Shown here one piece after another: positions 51,657 through 59,452 of a DNA stretch of 64,000 nt. The position numbers and the translations under genes were made by a program. How positions within the stretch are numbered: position 1 is the stretch's first letter; each line of letters starts with the position of its first letter. Source of the stretch: Candidatus Liberimonas magnetica (lineage in GTDB: Bacteria; Elusimicrobiota; Endomicrobiia; Endomicrobiales; JAFGIL01); contig JAJAPY010000001.1 in the NCBI GenBank assembly GCA_020523885.1, forward strand, positions 368,507 through 432,506, written 5' to 3'. The notes under the pieces were generated by a model. The model was not told the DNA's origin, did no database searches, and saw only the letters and a program-made list of their open reading frames with translations.

Positions 51657-51887
51657 TTATTGTGGTTTTATAGAATTAAATTTTTTGATTATCTTTTCAA
51701 TACGGCCTGCTATTGTTTTTCTTTCTTCCAATAGTTTGTCGTTATTTGAGATCAGCTGCTTTGTCCGTTTGTTTTCCTCCTCAAGAAATTTTAGTTCTGT
51801 TTGCAGTTTTTGGTTCTCTTCGCTAACCTTTAAAAGCCGTTCTGCTACCTGGTTTATTTTTTTTTCAAGAGTTTTAATGCTGTCCAT
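51657..51887 (-). CDS. ZapB-like small coiled-coil protein
   Basis: A 76-residue protein that is almost entirely coiled coil, with heptads such as IKTLEKKINQVAERLLKVSE and ENQKLQTELKFLEEENKRTK. Size, composition and position directly upstream of zapA match ZapB-type or DUF904 division proteins, but coiled coils give little specific sequence evidence. A good promoter predicts a transcript starting within about two bases of the ATG and there is no ribosome-binding site, so translation is probably leaderless. Confidence 0.7.
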   Translation of the reverse strand: MDSIKTLEKKINQVAERLLKVSEENQKLQTELKFLEEENKRTKQLISNNDKLLEERKTIAGRIEKIIKKFNSIKPQ

Positions 51888-51895
51888 TTATTATA

Positions 51896-51924
51896 ATTCT
51901 ATAATAAACTCCACGTGATGTCAA
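51896..51924 (-). promoter_or_regulatory. Promoter of the zapB-like/zapA/6S operon
   Basis: Minus strand: TTGACA (51924-51919), 17-base spacer, TAGAAT (51901-51896). The predicted start is near 51889, against the ATG at 51887. Confidence 0.6.
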
Positions 51925-51980
51925 GAGTAATTTATGCGGATTTTATTTATCCCTGCCTTTATCTTTATCTACCCTTCTTT

Positions 51981-52211
51981 TTATTCATCAAAAACTTTCG
52001 CGACAACGTACTTCTTCGGAGATACTTCAATAAGGTCGCCGTTCTTTATCCACTGTTTATACCTGGCAAGATCGAGCATCATGAGCGCTTCCCTTTCTTC
52101 AGGGTCTCTTTGTCTTCTTTTTGCCCCACGCTTTCTTCCAAGCATCGCCGGTACTTTAAAAAATATGTCTTTTTTTGTTTTTATAAAGTCATCAAAGTTC
52201 ATCTTTCTCAT
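51981..52211 (-). CDS. Uncharacterised small basic protein, partner of the HTH-nucleotidyltransferase
   Basis: A 76-residue protein of unknown family: MNFDDFIKTKKDIFFKVPAM, then a very basic RKRGAKRRQRD, an acidic/helical EEREALMMLDLARYKQWI and a small beta end (LIEVSPKKYVVAKVF). Its ATG overlaps the stop of the upstream HTH-nucleotidyltransferase gene (ATGA), so the two are translationally coupled. ATG four codons in is an alternative start. The basic patch suggests nucleic-acid binding, which is inference. I do not recognise homologues. Confidence 0.6.
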   Translation of the reverse strand: MRKMNFDDFIKTKKDIFFKVPAMLGRKRGAKRRQRDPEEREALMMLDLARYKQWIKNGDLIEVSPKKYVVAKVFDE

Positions 52212-52975
52212 TTTATTATCTCTGCTTTTAACCTTGATAAAGCCAGGTCCGTTTTCTCTTCTTTTGACCTCTTATTAATGTAATCCCAATCAATTTTATC
52301 ATAACTGATAAGTATTAGTTCTTTCACCCAGTTTGCTTCATCCGTAGAATTCCAATGTACATACGCATTAAGGCGGTCTATTATCAAATCTTCCACTCCA
52401 AGGATATAGGCTTTTAATCCTTCTATCTCAATTTCTAAGAGATGTTCGCTTTCCCCTTTTGTTAAGCGTGAACCTGGCGCTTCTATATACACATCCAGCT
52501 CTTTATTTATCCAATGCCTGCCTTCCCTGGTAAATCCGAAACCTTTAAGGACTTTATCGAGCAGTTTATTGTCGGAAAAGACCAGGTCTATATCTCCGGT
52601 GCTATATCCGCCGACCGTATAAAATTCTACTGCAAACCCGCCTACAATTACGGGCTTAAGCTCATATTTTTCAAGCTCTTTAGTGAGGATAGCGGTTATA
52701 AATAAATGTTTTTTTAGTTTGTCTTTTATCTTGCCTGCTTTTAAAAGGAGTTTTTGGATATCTGTTTGTTCGGAAAGTGTACTGTTATTTGATTGGTTTT
52801 GAGGTGCCGTAAGATATTGAGATATCCATCTGTCTATCTCTGATTTAACAAAACGGTACTGTCCCCCAATCTTTTTAAAGGGTATTTCATTGTTTTTGAG
52901 AAGTTTGTATACTTTTTTTGTACTAAATTTAAGATATTTTGCTATTTCTTTTACATCTAATATCTCTGTGTTCAT
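52208..52975 (-). CDS. HTH (excisionase-type) fused to a nucleotidyltransferase-fold domain
   Basis: A 255-residue two-domain protein. Residues 5-52 are an AlpA/excisionase-like HTH (DVKEIAKYLKFSTKKVYKLL, then FKKIGGQYRFVKSEIDRW). After a Gln/Asn/Ser-rich linker (57-72), residues 75-245 form a nucleotidyltransferase-like domain with VIVGGFAVEFYTVGGYSTGD at 109-128 and metal acids D128 and D130. The likeness is to DUF6036/AbiEii-type enzymes of toxin-antitoxin modules. An autoregulated module with the downstream 76-residue partner is inferred. The promoter gives a leaderless start and is preceded by 10-bp direct repeats. Confidence 0.75.
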   Translation of the reverse strand: MNTEILDVKEIAKYLKFSTKKVYKLLKNNEIPFKKIGGQYRFVKSEIDRWISQYLTAPQNQSNNSTLSEQTDIQKLLLKAGKIKDKLKKHLFITAILTKELEKYELKPVIVGGFAVEFYTVGGYSTGDIDLVFSDNKLLDKVLKGFGFTREGRHWINKELDVYIEAPGSRLTKGESEHLLEIEIEGLKAYILGVEDLIIDRLNAYVHWNSTDEANWVKELILISYDKIDWDYINKRSKEEKTDLALSRLKAEIIK

Positions 52976-52981
52976 GCTATA

Positions 52982-53010
52982 TAGATAGCATAATATAGTA
53001 GAATTGTCAA
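52982..53010 (-). promoter_or_regulatory. Promoter of the HTH-nucleotidyltransferase gene
   Basis: Minus strand: TTGACA (53010-53005), exactly 17 bases, TATCTA (52987-52982). The ATG at 52975 begins six bases past the -10, so the transcript should start at or next to the A of ATG. Confidence 0.6.
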
Positions 53011-53017
53011 GACATCT

Positions 53018-53051
53018 TTAGAATATATTAGACTATATTAGAATTCATTAG
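53018..53051 (-). promoter_or_regulatory. Three 10-bp phased direct repeats, operator candidate
   Basis: Plus strand units TTAGAATATA, TTAGACTATA, TTAGAATTCA and a fourth partial TTAG, each 10 bp and therefore on one face of the helix. The array starts eight bases upstream of the -35. It could be bound by the HTH domain encoded just downstream. Confidence 0.55.
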
Positions 53052-53107
53052 CATCAATCAAAGGATAGAAATTAACGGTTCTCTATAAAATACTTTAACT
53101 TGATAAT

Positions 53108-53128
53108 TCCCCGTAGTTTGCTACGGGG
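53108..53128. repeat. Perfect hairpin in the 53-kb spacer
   Basis: CCCCGTAG-TTTG-CTACGGGG. With the phased repeats, the TCATTGCGA repeat and the hairpin at 53248, it accounts for most of the 304-base gene-free stretch 52976-53279. The remaining 53052-53105 shows nothing identifiable. Confidence 0.6.
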
Positions 53129-53139
53129 TTACCTTGCAG

Positions 53140-53234
53140 GTCATTGCGATCCCGCAAAGCGGGAGAAGCAATCTCTAAAAATGTTGTTGCAACGTCGAGA
53201 TCGCCACGGCCACCTGCGGTGGCCTCGCGATGAC
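53140..53234. repeat. TCATTGCGA-type interspersed repeat, copy B
   Basis: GTCATTGCGA at one end and TCGCGATGAC at the other are inverted. Inside are CCCGCAAAGCGGG and GGCCACCTGCGGTGGCC palindromes and GAAGCAATCTC. Related to 11234-11307. Confidence 0.75.
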
Positions 53235-53247
53235 AAGCCATTGATAC

Positions 53248-53267
53248 CGCCCAGCTTGCTGGGCGGA
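53248..53267 (-). terminator. Hairpin after the J-domain gene
   Basis: CCGCCCAGC-TT-GCTGGGCGG, 12 bases past the J-domain stop codon. There is no T-run, so the terminator role is uncertain. Confidence 0.4.
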
Positions 53268-53279
53268 GATTCATTAAGG

Positions 53280-53870
53280 TCATCCGGCAAAAATAACGAA
53301 CAGCACGATGATTATTATCACTATGAACAGCACCGCCAAAAAACCGATTATCGATACCACACTAAGAGTGTCGTCAGCTGCTTCAAGCGTAGCATCGATC
53401 ACTTCCGGGGCAGCTTCTATTGCTGCTTTTAGGATTACCGTGATTTCTTCGAATATTGACTTTATGACAACTTTGCCTGCGAAATTTCCTTCCCACCATT
53501 TTTCAAATTCTTCGAAACTCTTATGCAGCCTGCTCTCAGTTTCTTTTCTTGCTTCTTTTGCCCACCGTTTTACTTTCTCTTCACTGTAATGTTTTTTAAA
53601 TGTTTCTGAAGGCGAATATTTCTGTAGAGGAGCAGAACGGCTATCCAGCACTTCATCGTATATCCGCTTCTTATTCTCATTGCTTAATATATCATATGCC
53701 TGTGTAATTAAAATTGATTTTTCGTGAGCATCTAAAGACCTATTCCGGTCAGGATGCCATTTTAGCATCATCTTTCTATACGCACGTTTTATGGCATCAA
53801 AAGACGAAGCTCTTTCTATATTCAGTACTTTATAGTAATTAACAAAATCGTTCATTCCGTTTTTTGCCAT
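53280..53870 (-). CDS. J-domain protein with C-terminal membrane anchor
   Basis: A 196-residue protein. The N-terminal J domain (about 10-75) has YYKVLNIERASSFDAIKRAY, the HPD tripeptide in LKWHPDRN, and ITQAYDILSNENKKRIYDE. A charged region follows, and the protein ends in a very hydrophobic segment (VVSIIGFLAVLFIVIIIIVL, about 170-195) with almost no residues after it, so it is a tail-anchored protein. It should recruit DnaK to the inner membrane. No G/F region or zinc finger is present, so it is not DnaJ itself. Confidence 0.88.
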   Translation of the reverse strand: MAKNGMNDFVNYYKVLNIERASSFDAIKRAYRKMMLKWHPDRNRSLDAHEKSILITQAYDILSNENKKRIYDEVLDSRSAPLQKYSPSETFKKHYSEEKVKRWAKEARKETESRLHKSFEEFEKWWEGNFAGKVVIKSIFEEITVILKAAIEAAPEVIDATLEAADDTLSVVSIIGFLAVLFIVIIIIVLFVIFAG

Positions 53871-53897
53871 AAATAAGGCTCGTGTTAAAGGGTTTAG

Positions 53898-55346
53898 TTA
53901 TAGAAGTTCTTTCGGGAAGATGTTGTCTAGTCCTAAGATACAGGCCGGGTCTAAGGTTCTTTTTAAAATTGCCATCTCTTTCATGCCTGAGCTGCCAACC
54001 ATCTTTTCAAGGAATATGTGTTTTAGCTTTCCTATGCCATGCTCAGCCGATACAGTGCCTCCGAGCTTAAGAGCCCGTTCAACAAGCTCCAGATATATCT
54101 TTCGGCTCCTGTCCTGGTCTTCCTGAGTAGTGGGCAGAAAATTGGAATGCAGGTGGCTTTCGCCTATGTGGCCGAATAGCATATGCGGTATTTTTGAGCT
54201 CTCCAGCTTTTCTTTGTAAAAAAGAAGCATTTCTTTTATCCTGTCCTGCGGGACAGCTATATCAGTGCCAGTCTTTGGCAATTTATTTTTTCTTACTATT
54301 TCGTTCACTTTCTCTGGGAGGCTGTACCTGAAATCCCTGAACCCTTCCTGGTCCCTGGCTGATGTTGCAAACCATGCTTTATCTTCAGGAGCTTTGTATT
54401 TGCCAAGCAGTTTTACCCACTGTTCAAGGTTTTTATTTTCATTCAAGCCGGAAGAGATGTGCTGCTCAAAGAAAATAGCGGCTTTTGCGAATTCCGGGAT
54501 ATTCGGGTAATCGTTTTTTAAAAGCTCAAGTGAGTTATGGTCAAAATATTCCAAAGACAGTATCCCGGGAACGGATGTTTTTGCTTCAGAAACCAGGTCC
54601 CAGGAAAACTCTTCGGCAGGAAAAAAGATTATGCCTGAGAACGTTTTATCTATCAAAGGTTTAAGCAGTACCTCGACTTCCGTTATAATGCCCAGAGTCC
54701 CTTCATGGCCTATGAACAGGTCTATCAGGTCCATGCCCGGACGGTTAAAATACCCGGCTGCATTTTTAATGTCCGGCAAAACATATTTCGGCAGGTGTAT
54801 AGTTAAGTCATTCTTTGATAATTTAATATTAAGTATTCCTGATGTGCCGGCAAAGTTTTTGCCGCGTTCTATATTTAAGAACTCGCCGTTAGAGAGGATT
54901 ATTTTTAATCTTTTTATATAGTTGCGGGTAGGGCCGTACCTGAAGCCTCTTGAACCGGAAGCGTTCGTGGAAACATTGCCGCCTATAAATGAGTTCTGCT
55001 CCGTAGGGTCAGGGCAGTACATCAGGTTCCTTTCTTTTGCTGCTTCTTTAAGCTCTTTTACCGTAACTCCGGCCCCAACAACTGCAGATGAGTCCCTGAT
55101 TTCAAAGATCCTGTTCAATCTTTCAAGTGAAAGGACCACGCCGCCAAACGGTACCCTTCCCCCTGTAACTCCAGTCCCTGCACCAGACACGGTGACCGGA
55201 GTATTTTTTTTACCTGCTTCAGCGATAAAATCAGATATCTCTTTTTCGTTTTCGGGTATGTAAACGCTTTCTGCGTAGCCGCCGGTAAGCCCTGACTGGT
55301 CTTCAAAATAGGATTGTATGGTGTCTTTGTCTGTTTTTATAAGCAT
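53898..55346 (-). CDS. FAD-linked oxidase, GlcD/D-lactate dehydrogenase type
   Basis: A 482-residue flavoprotein. The PCMH-type FAD domain has PVTVSGAGTGVTGGRVPFGG at about 51-70, GAGVTVKELKEAAKERNL, PDPTEQNSFIGGNVSTNASG and HEGTLGIITEVEVLL. The C-terminal FAD-oxidase domain has FGHIGESHLHSNFLP and GTVSAEHGIGKLK with the substrate/FAD histidines. Family members oxidise D-lactate, glycolate or other 2-hydroxyacids. No GlcE/GlcF or Fe-S partner is adjacent and no Fe-S motif is present in the protein. It starts 20 bases after pheT. Confidence 0.88.
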   Translation of the reverse strand: MLIKTDKDTIQSYFEDQSGLTGGYAESVYIPENEKEISDFIAEAGKKNTPVTVSGAGTGVTGGRVPFGGVVLSLERLNRIFEIRDSSAVVGAGVTVKELKEAAKERNLMYCPDPTEQNSFIGGNVSTNASGSRGFRYGPTRNYIKRLKIILSNGEFLNIERGKNFAGTSGILNIKLSKNDLTIHLPKYVLPDIKNAAGYFNRPGMDLIDLFIGHEGTLGIITEVEVLLKPLIDKTFSGIIFFPAEEFSWDLVSEAKTSVPGILSLEYFDHNSLELLKNDYPNIPEFAKAAIFFEQHISSGLNENKNLEQWVKLLGKYKAPEDKAWFATSARDQEGFRDFRYSLPEKVNEIVRKNKLPKTGTDIAVPQDRIKEMLLFYKEKLESSKIPHMLFGHIGESHLHSNFLPTTQEDQDRSRKIYLELVERALKLGGTVSAEHGIGKLKHIFLEKMVGSSGMKEMAILKRTLDPACILGLDNIFPKELL

Positions 55347-55366
55347 TATGAATATATAGACAGAGA

Positions 55367-57733
55367 TTAGGTTCTCAGAGAAATGTTCAAGTTTTTCTTT
55401 AAGGTTTCAAGGATTAGGTTTATTGCTGAATTTATCTCATTTTCTGCCAAAGTATGGTCTTGGTGCTGGAACTTAAAATGAATGGAATAGCTTATTTTAT
55501 TGTTTTCCAGTTCGTATCTTGAGAACAGGTCAATGTGCTTGAATATAGCCTTAAGGCCTTCGGAATTATTTACGAGCTCCATGATATCGTCTTTTATGTC
55601 CTTAAAAGCTATATTACTGCCTGCTACAAGAGCCAGGTCTCTTTTTACCTCAGGAAACCTCTTTAAAGGTTCATACCTGGATGTTTTATGGTCCCACTTA
55701 AGGTCATCCAGATACAGTTCCGCATAAGCGATCTCTTTTTCAAACTCCATAGTAAATTTAGGATGTATAATTCCGTAATGCCCGGCTGCGGCATTGTTAA
55801 CGGAAATTTCAGAGTTTTTACCCGGATGAAAATAAGCCGGAATATTTCCTGGACCCTGGACGGCCACAAGCCCCTCTCCTTTAAGTATGTTTTCCATCAC
55901 TCCGGCGATTATAGTTACATCGATCTTCGGGGATATTATTTTAGTGTCTTCGAACTTCCACCATTCCGGCAGGATATCTCCGTAGGCAAGTATTCCCAGA
56001 ACCCTTTTCTCACCGTCTTTTGTGAATATATTTCCGGTTTCGAATATTCTTATTGTTTTATATCCTTGAGACAGGTTGAGTTTCAGGTTAGCTAAAAGCC
56101 CAGGAAGAAGGTTTGTCCGTAATGATTCATTTTCTTTTGAAATGGGGTTTGCCACAGATTCCACCGGCTGCATCTCATATTCTTTGAGCTGGGTCTCGCT
56201 TGTAAAAGTGTTGTTCATTACCTCGCAGAAACCAAGGGAAACGAGCCTGTCTCTTAAGCTATTCTCAGCGGGTTTGTATCTTTCCCCCTCGTTTATGTCC
56301 GGGTTTAATGCAAGTACTGTAGTAGGTATCTTGTCGTAGCCGTACATCCTTGCAACTTCTTCTATAAGGTCGGCTTCCTGGGTGATGTCCTGCCGCCACG
56401 AGGGTATTTCAGTTATGAATTTATTACCGTTTTCTACGGGTTTTAAGTTTAGGTTTGTAAATATCTCAAACATCTCATTATTAGATATATCAGTGCCAAG
56501 GAGTTTGTTCGCCCGCTCCGGCCGCAGCTCAACTTTGTTGAATACGTACGGTTGTGCGATATCATCTTTCAGAGCTTCTGCTTTGCCGCCTGCTATCTCC
56601 TGTATCAGTTCAACCGCGCGTTTTGAAGCAAGTTCAGCCATCTCCCACGAACAGCCGCGTTCGAACCTGTAGGAAGAATCAGTGGATATATTCAATTTTT
56701 TTGAGGTCTTTCTTACACTTGCGGCATAAAATACCGCGCTTTCAAGCAGGATATCAGTGGTTTTTTGAGTAACACCTGAATGTTCGCCGCCCATAACCCC
56801 TGCGATGGCCTGAGGTTTTTTTGCATCGCAGATCACAAGGACAGTGTCATCAAGTGCATATTCGCGGCCGTCCAGGGCAAGTATCTTTTCCCCGTTTCCA
56901 GCGCGTCTTACGATTATTTCTTTTCCTTCAAGAAGGTTTAAGTCAAAGGCATGCAGAGGGTGGCCTATTTCAAGCATCAGATAGTTAGTTATATCGACTA
57001 TATTGTTTATGGGCCTTATCCCGCATTTTTCAAGGCGACTTTTTATCCTGTCCGGAGAGGGGCCTACTTTGACGCCCGATATCCTGTATCCTATATATCT
57101 GGGGCAAAGGTCCTTATCTATAACGGTTATTTTTACATCGCCTGGGAGTTCATTTATTTTAGGTTCATGTATTTTTATATTTTTCTTGAAATATGAGGCA
57201 AGTTCCCGGGCTATCCCAAGGTGGTTTAAGCAGTCCGGACGGCTTGTCGTGGTCTCAACTTCAAGCATCGTGTCATTGTCATCGTTCAAGGCATTTTCAA
57301 GAGGAATGCCGATCTTCGTATCTGGCGGCAGTACCATTATCCCTGAAGTATCTTCTTTTATCCCAAGCTCTTTTTGGGAGCATATCATGCCTTGAGATTC
57401 TACGCCCCTTATCTTTCTTGGTTCTATCTTAAACCCTCCTGGCAGCTCAGCGCCGAGCTGTGCCAGGGCTATAGTCTGGTCTTTTGCCACATTGGGTGCG
57501 CCGCATACGATCGAATAGGTGTTTGTCCCATCCGCAACCGTACACAGGGTAAGTTTATCTGCGTTCGGATGCTTGTTTATTTCAACTACCTTTGCGGTTA
57601 TGACCTTTGTCCAATTACAGGGTTTAGACAGCACTGTAGTTTCAAATCCCCGGAACAATAGGATATCCGCTATTTCTTCCGGAGACCGGTCAAATTCAAC
57701 AAATTCCTTGAGCCAATTTAATGATATTTTCAT
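55367..57733 (-). CDS. pheT: Phenylalanyl-tRNA synthetase beta subunit
   Basis: The 788-residue beta subunit carries the EMAP/tRNA-binding domain near 40-150 (VITAKVVEINKHPNADKLTL), the B3/B4 editing domain (GYRISGVKVGPSPDRIKSRL, NNIVDITNYLMLEIGHPLHA), the B5 domain, a catalytic-like core and the C-terminal anticodon-binding FDX-ACB domain (RFPEVKRDLALV, SIHFKFQHQDHTL). It is read directly after pheS. All domains of bacterial PheT are present. Confidence 0.97.
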   Translation of the reverse strand: MKISLNWLKEFVEFDRSPEEIADILLFRGFETTVLSKPCNWTKVITAKVVEINKHPNADKLTLCTVADGTNTYSIVCGAPNVAKDQTIALAQLGAELPGGFKIEPRKIRGVESQGMICSQKELGIKEDTSGIMVLPPDTKIGIPLENALNDDNDTMLEVETTTSRPDCLNHLGIARELASYFKKNIKIHEPKINELPGDVKITVIDKDLCPRYIGYRISGVKVGPSPDRIKSRLEKCGIRPINNIVDITNYLMLEIGHPLHAFDLNLLEGKEIIVRRAGNGEKILALDGREYALDDTVLVICDAKKPQAIAGVMGGEHSGVTQKTTDILLESAVFYAASVRKTSKKLNISTDSSYRFERGCSWEMAELASKRAVELIQEIAGGKAEALKDDIAQPYVFNKVELRPERANKLLGTDISNNEMFEIFTNLNLKPVENGNKFITEIPSWRQDITQEADLIEEVARMYGYDKIPTTVLALNPDINEGERYKPAENSLRDRLVSLGFCEVMNNTFTSETQLKEYEMQPVESVANPISKENESLRTNLLPGLLANLKLNLSQGYKTIRIFETGNIFTKDGEKRVLGILAYGDILPEWWKFEDTKIISPKIDVTIIAGVMENILKGEGLVAVQGPGNIPAYFHPGKNSEISVNNAAAGHYGIIHPKFTMEFEKEIAYAELYLDDLKWDHKTSRYEPLKRFPEVKRDLALVAGSNIAFKDIKDDIMELVNNSEGLKAIFKHIDLFSRYELENNKISYSIHFKFQHQDHTLAENEINSAINLILETLKKNLNISLRT

Positions 57734-57742
57734 ATTTTTAAC

Positions 57743-57812
57743 TTTCAGGCTTCAGGTAGCAACTGTCAGCGACATCTAAAACCATTTTTTTAACTGATGC
57801 CTGACGCCTGCT
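57743..57812. repeat. Heptamer tract between pheT and pheS
   Basis: Words TCAGGCT, TCAGGTA, GCAACTG, TCAGCGA, then the inverted-type words CTGATGC, CTGACGC, CTGC. It ends at the pheS stop codon. Confidence 0.6.
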
Positions 57813-58858
57813 TAGAATTGTTTTAAAAAACTTAAGTTGTTCTCGTAAAAAAGCCTTATATCTTCTATGCCGTACTTGAACATTGACAGCCGTTCTATTC
57901 CAAGGCCGAATGCAAAACCCGTATACTTTTCCGGGTCAAGCTTTACGGCTTTAAAAACATTGGGGTGTACCATGCCGCAGCCGAGCATTTCAAGCCAGCC
58001 GGAGTTCTTGCATACCCTGCAGCCTTTGCCTTTACAGATGGTGCATTGAATATCAACTTCTGCGGACGGTTCCGTGAATTGGAAATGGGACGGTCTGAAC
58101 CTTAAATTGACATTTGAACCGAAATACCTGTGGATAAAATATGTTAAGCTTCCCTTCAGGTCCGAAAAAGTTATCTTCTTGTCTACTGCGAGCCCTTCTA
58201 TCTGGTGAAATACGGCCGAATGGGTCGCGTCCGTTGCTTCATTCCGAAATACCCGGCCGGGCGCGATGATCTTTAAAGGAGGTTTCTGTTTTTCCATAAC
58301 GTGTATTTGAACAGGAGATGTGTGTGTCCTCAAAAGGAGTTTTTCATTATTCGGGCCGTTGTCCTTTAGAAAGAAAGTATCCTGGACATCCCTTGCAGGG
58401 TGGTCTTGGGGAATATTTAAAGCCTCAAAATTGAACCATTCGGTTTCGATCTCAGGTCCTTTTTCTATTTTGAAGCCTATCTCTTCGAAAATCTGGGATA
58501 TTTCATTTAATGTTTGCCTTAAAGGATGGTAGTGCCCGGTCTCGAAAGGGTATGGGGGCAGGCTTGTATCGACTTTTTCTTTTTCTATTTTTTCCGATAT
58601 TTTATTTTTTTGTATGTCTTTGACTTTTGTTTCGATAAGGGATTCAAGTTCAACTTTGGCAAGATTCGCATTTTTGCCGACTTCTTTTTTCTCTTCTACA
58701 GGCATGCCTGAAAGGCTCTTAAGTATATCTGTAAGGGTGCCTTTCCTTCCCAGAACGCCGATCCTGATGGCTTCTATATCGTCAAGGGTCGATGCCCGGG
58801 ATATTTTGTCAAGGCAATCTTTTTTTAGCTGGTCTAATTTCTCTTTTATATCCATCAA
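57812..58858 (-). CDS. pheS: Phenylalanyl-tRNA synthetase alpha subunit
   Basis: The 348-residue catalytic subunit. An N-terminal coiled coil (1-90) is followed by the class II core: motif 2 LLRTHTSPVQIHVMEK and PGRVFRNEATDATHSAVFHQ, a Phe-pocket segment FRPSHFQFTEPSAEVDIQC, and motif 3 GLGIERLSMFKYGIEDIR. A CTICKGKGCRVC cysteine cluster resembling a zinc knuckle sits in the insertion near 271-282, known in many PheS proteins. It lies 117 bases after rplT. Confidence 0.97.
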   Translation of the reverse strand: MMDIKEKLDQLKKDCLDKISRASTLDDIEAIRIGVLGRKGTLTDILKSLSGMPVEEKKEVGKNANLAKVELESLIETKVKDIQKNKISEKIEKEKVDTSLPPYPFETGHYHPLRQTLNEISQIFEEIGFKIEKGPEIETEWFNFEALNIPQDHPARDVQDTFFLKDNGPNNEKLLLRTHTSPVQIHVMEKQKPPLKIIAPGRVFRNEATDATHSAVFHQIEGLAVDKKITFSDLKGSLTYFIHRYFGSNVNLRFRPSHFQFTEPSAEVDIQCTICKGKGCRVCKNSGWLEMLGCGMVHPNVFKAVKLDPEKYTGFAFGLGIERLSMFKYGIEDIRLFYENNLSFLKQF

Positions 58859-58870
58859 AATAGTAAATTT

Positions 58871-58982
58871 GAATAAGGTGTCATTCCTGCGGAAGCAGGA
58901 ATCTATAGTTTCTTTCTCTGCTGGATTCCCGATTACAGCACTCGGGAATGACTAACAGGCAAAAAACGGAGTTTTTCAATTA
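58871..58982. repeat. Palindromic MITE-like repeat, family 1 copy B
   Basis: CATTCCTGCGGAAGCAGGAAT and GATTCCCGATTACAGCACTC followed by GGGAATGAC, ending GGAGTTTTTCAATT. The left end is degraded. The TGA stop of rplT lies in its right end. Confidence 0.85.
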
Positions 58983-59356
58983 TTGTCCGGCTGAGCTTGC
59001 TGTACACCCTGGCTGTTCTTTGCTATTTCAGCAAGCTGTTTAAAAGCATTGGTGTCGCTTATGGCTATTTCGGCAAGCATTTTTCTGTCAATAGCGATAT
59101 TAGCTTTTTTTAGGCCGGAAATAAAACGGCTGTAACTCAAACCATGCTCTCTAGCCGCGGCATTAAGCCTTGTTATCCAGATACCTCTGAAAATCCCTTT
59201 TTTGTCTTTTCTTCCCACATAGGCATGCCTTAGGGATTTTTCGATCTGCTGTATAGTAATTCTCCAGCGGTTTTTCTTTGTCGCATAGTAACCTTTTGCC
59301 ATGCGAAAAAATTTCTTTTTTCTCTGTCTTGTATAGACAACACTTTTTGCCCTCAT
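58976..59356 (-). CDS. rplT: 50S ribosomal protein L20
   Basis: L20 is essential for early 50S assembly and represses its own operon in many bacteria. About 126 residues starting MRAKSVVYTRQRKKKFFRMA, then GYYATKKNRWRITIQQIEKS and the conserved RGIWITRLNAAAREHGLSYS. The start at 59356 has AAGGAG nine bases upstream; a longer frame reads through a heptamer tract. The final residues and stop are encoded by a family 1 repeat. Confidence 0.96.
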   Translation of the reverse strand: MRAKSVVYTRQRKKKFFRMAKGYYATKKNRWRITIQQIEKSLRHAYVGRKDKKGIFRGIWITRLNAAAREHGLSYSRFISGLKKANIAIDRKMLAEIAISDTNAFKQLAEIAKNSQGVQQAQPDNN

Positions 59357-59374
59357 TTTATTAACTCCTTGTTT

Positions 59375-59448
59375 AGTTAGGAGTTCATAGTTATTGGTTC
59401 GTAGTGAAAGATTTTCTACTCCGAACTCCAAACTCCGAACTCTACACT
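59375..59448. repeat. Heptamer tract between rplT and rpmI
   Basis: Words AGGAGTT, CATAGTT, ATTGGTT, CGTAGTG, then the inverted-type words ACTCCGA, ACTCCAA, ACTCCGA, ACTCTAC. Confidence 0.75.
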
Positions 59449-59452
59449 GTTG

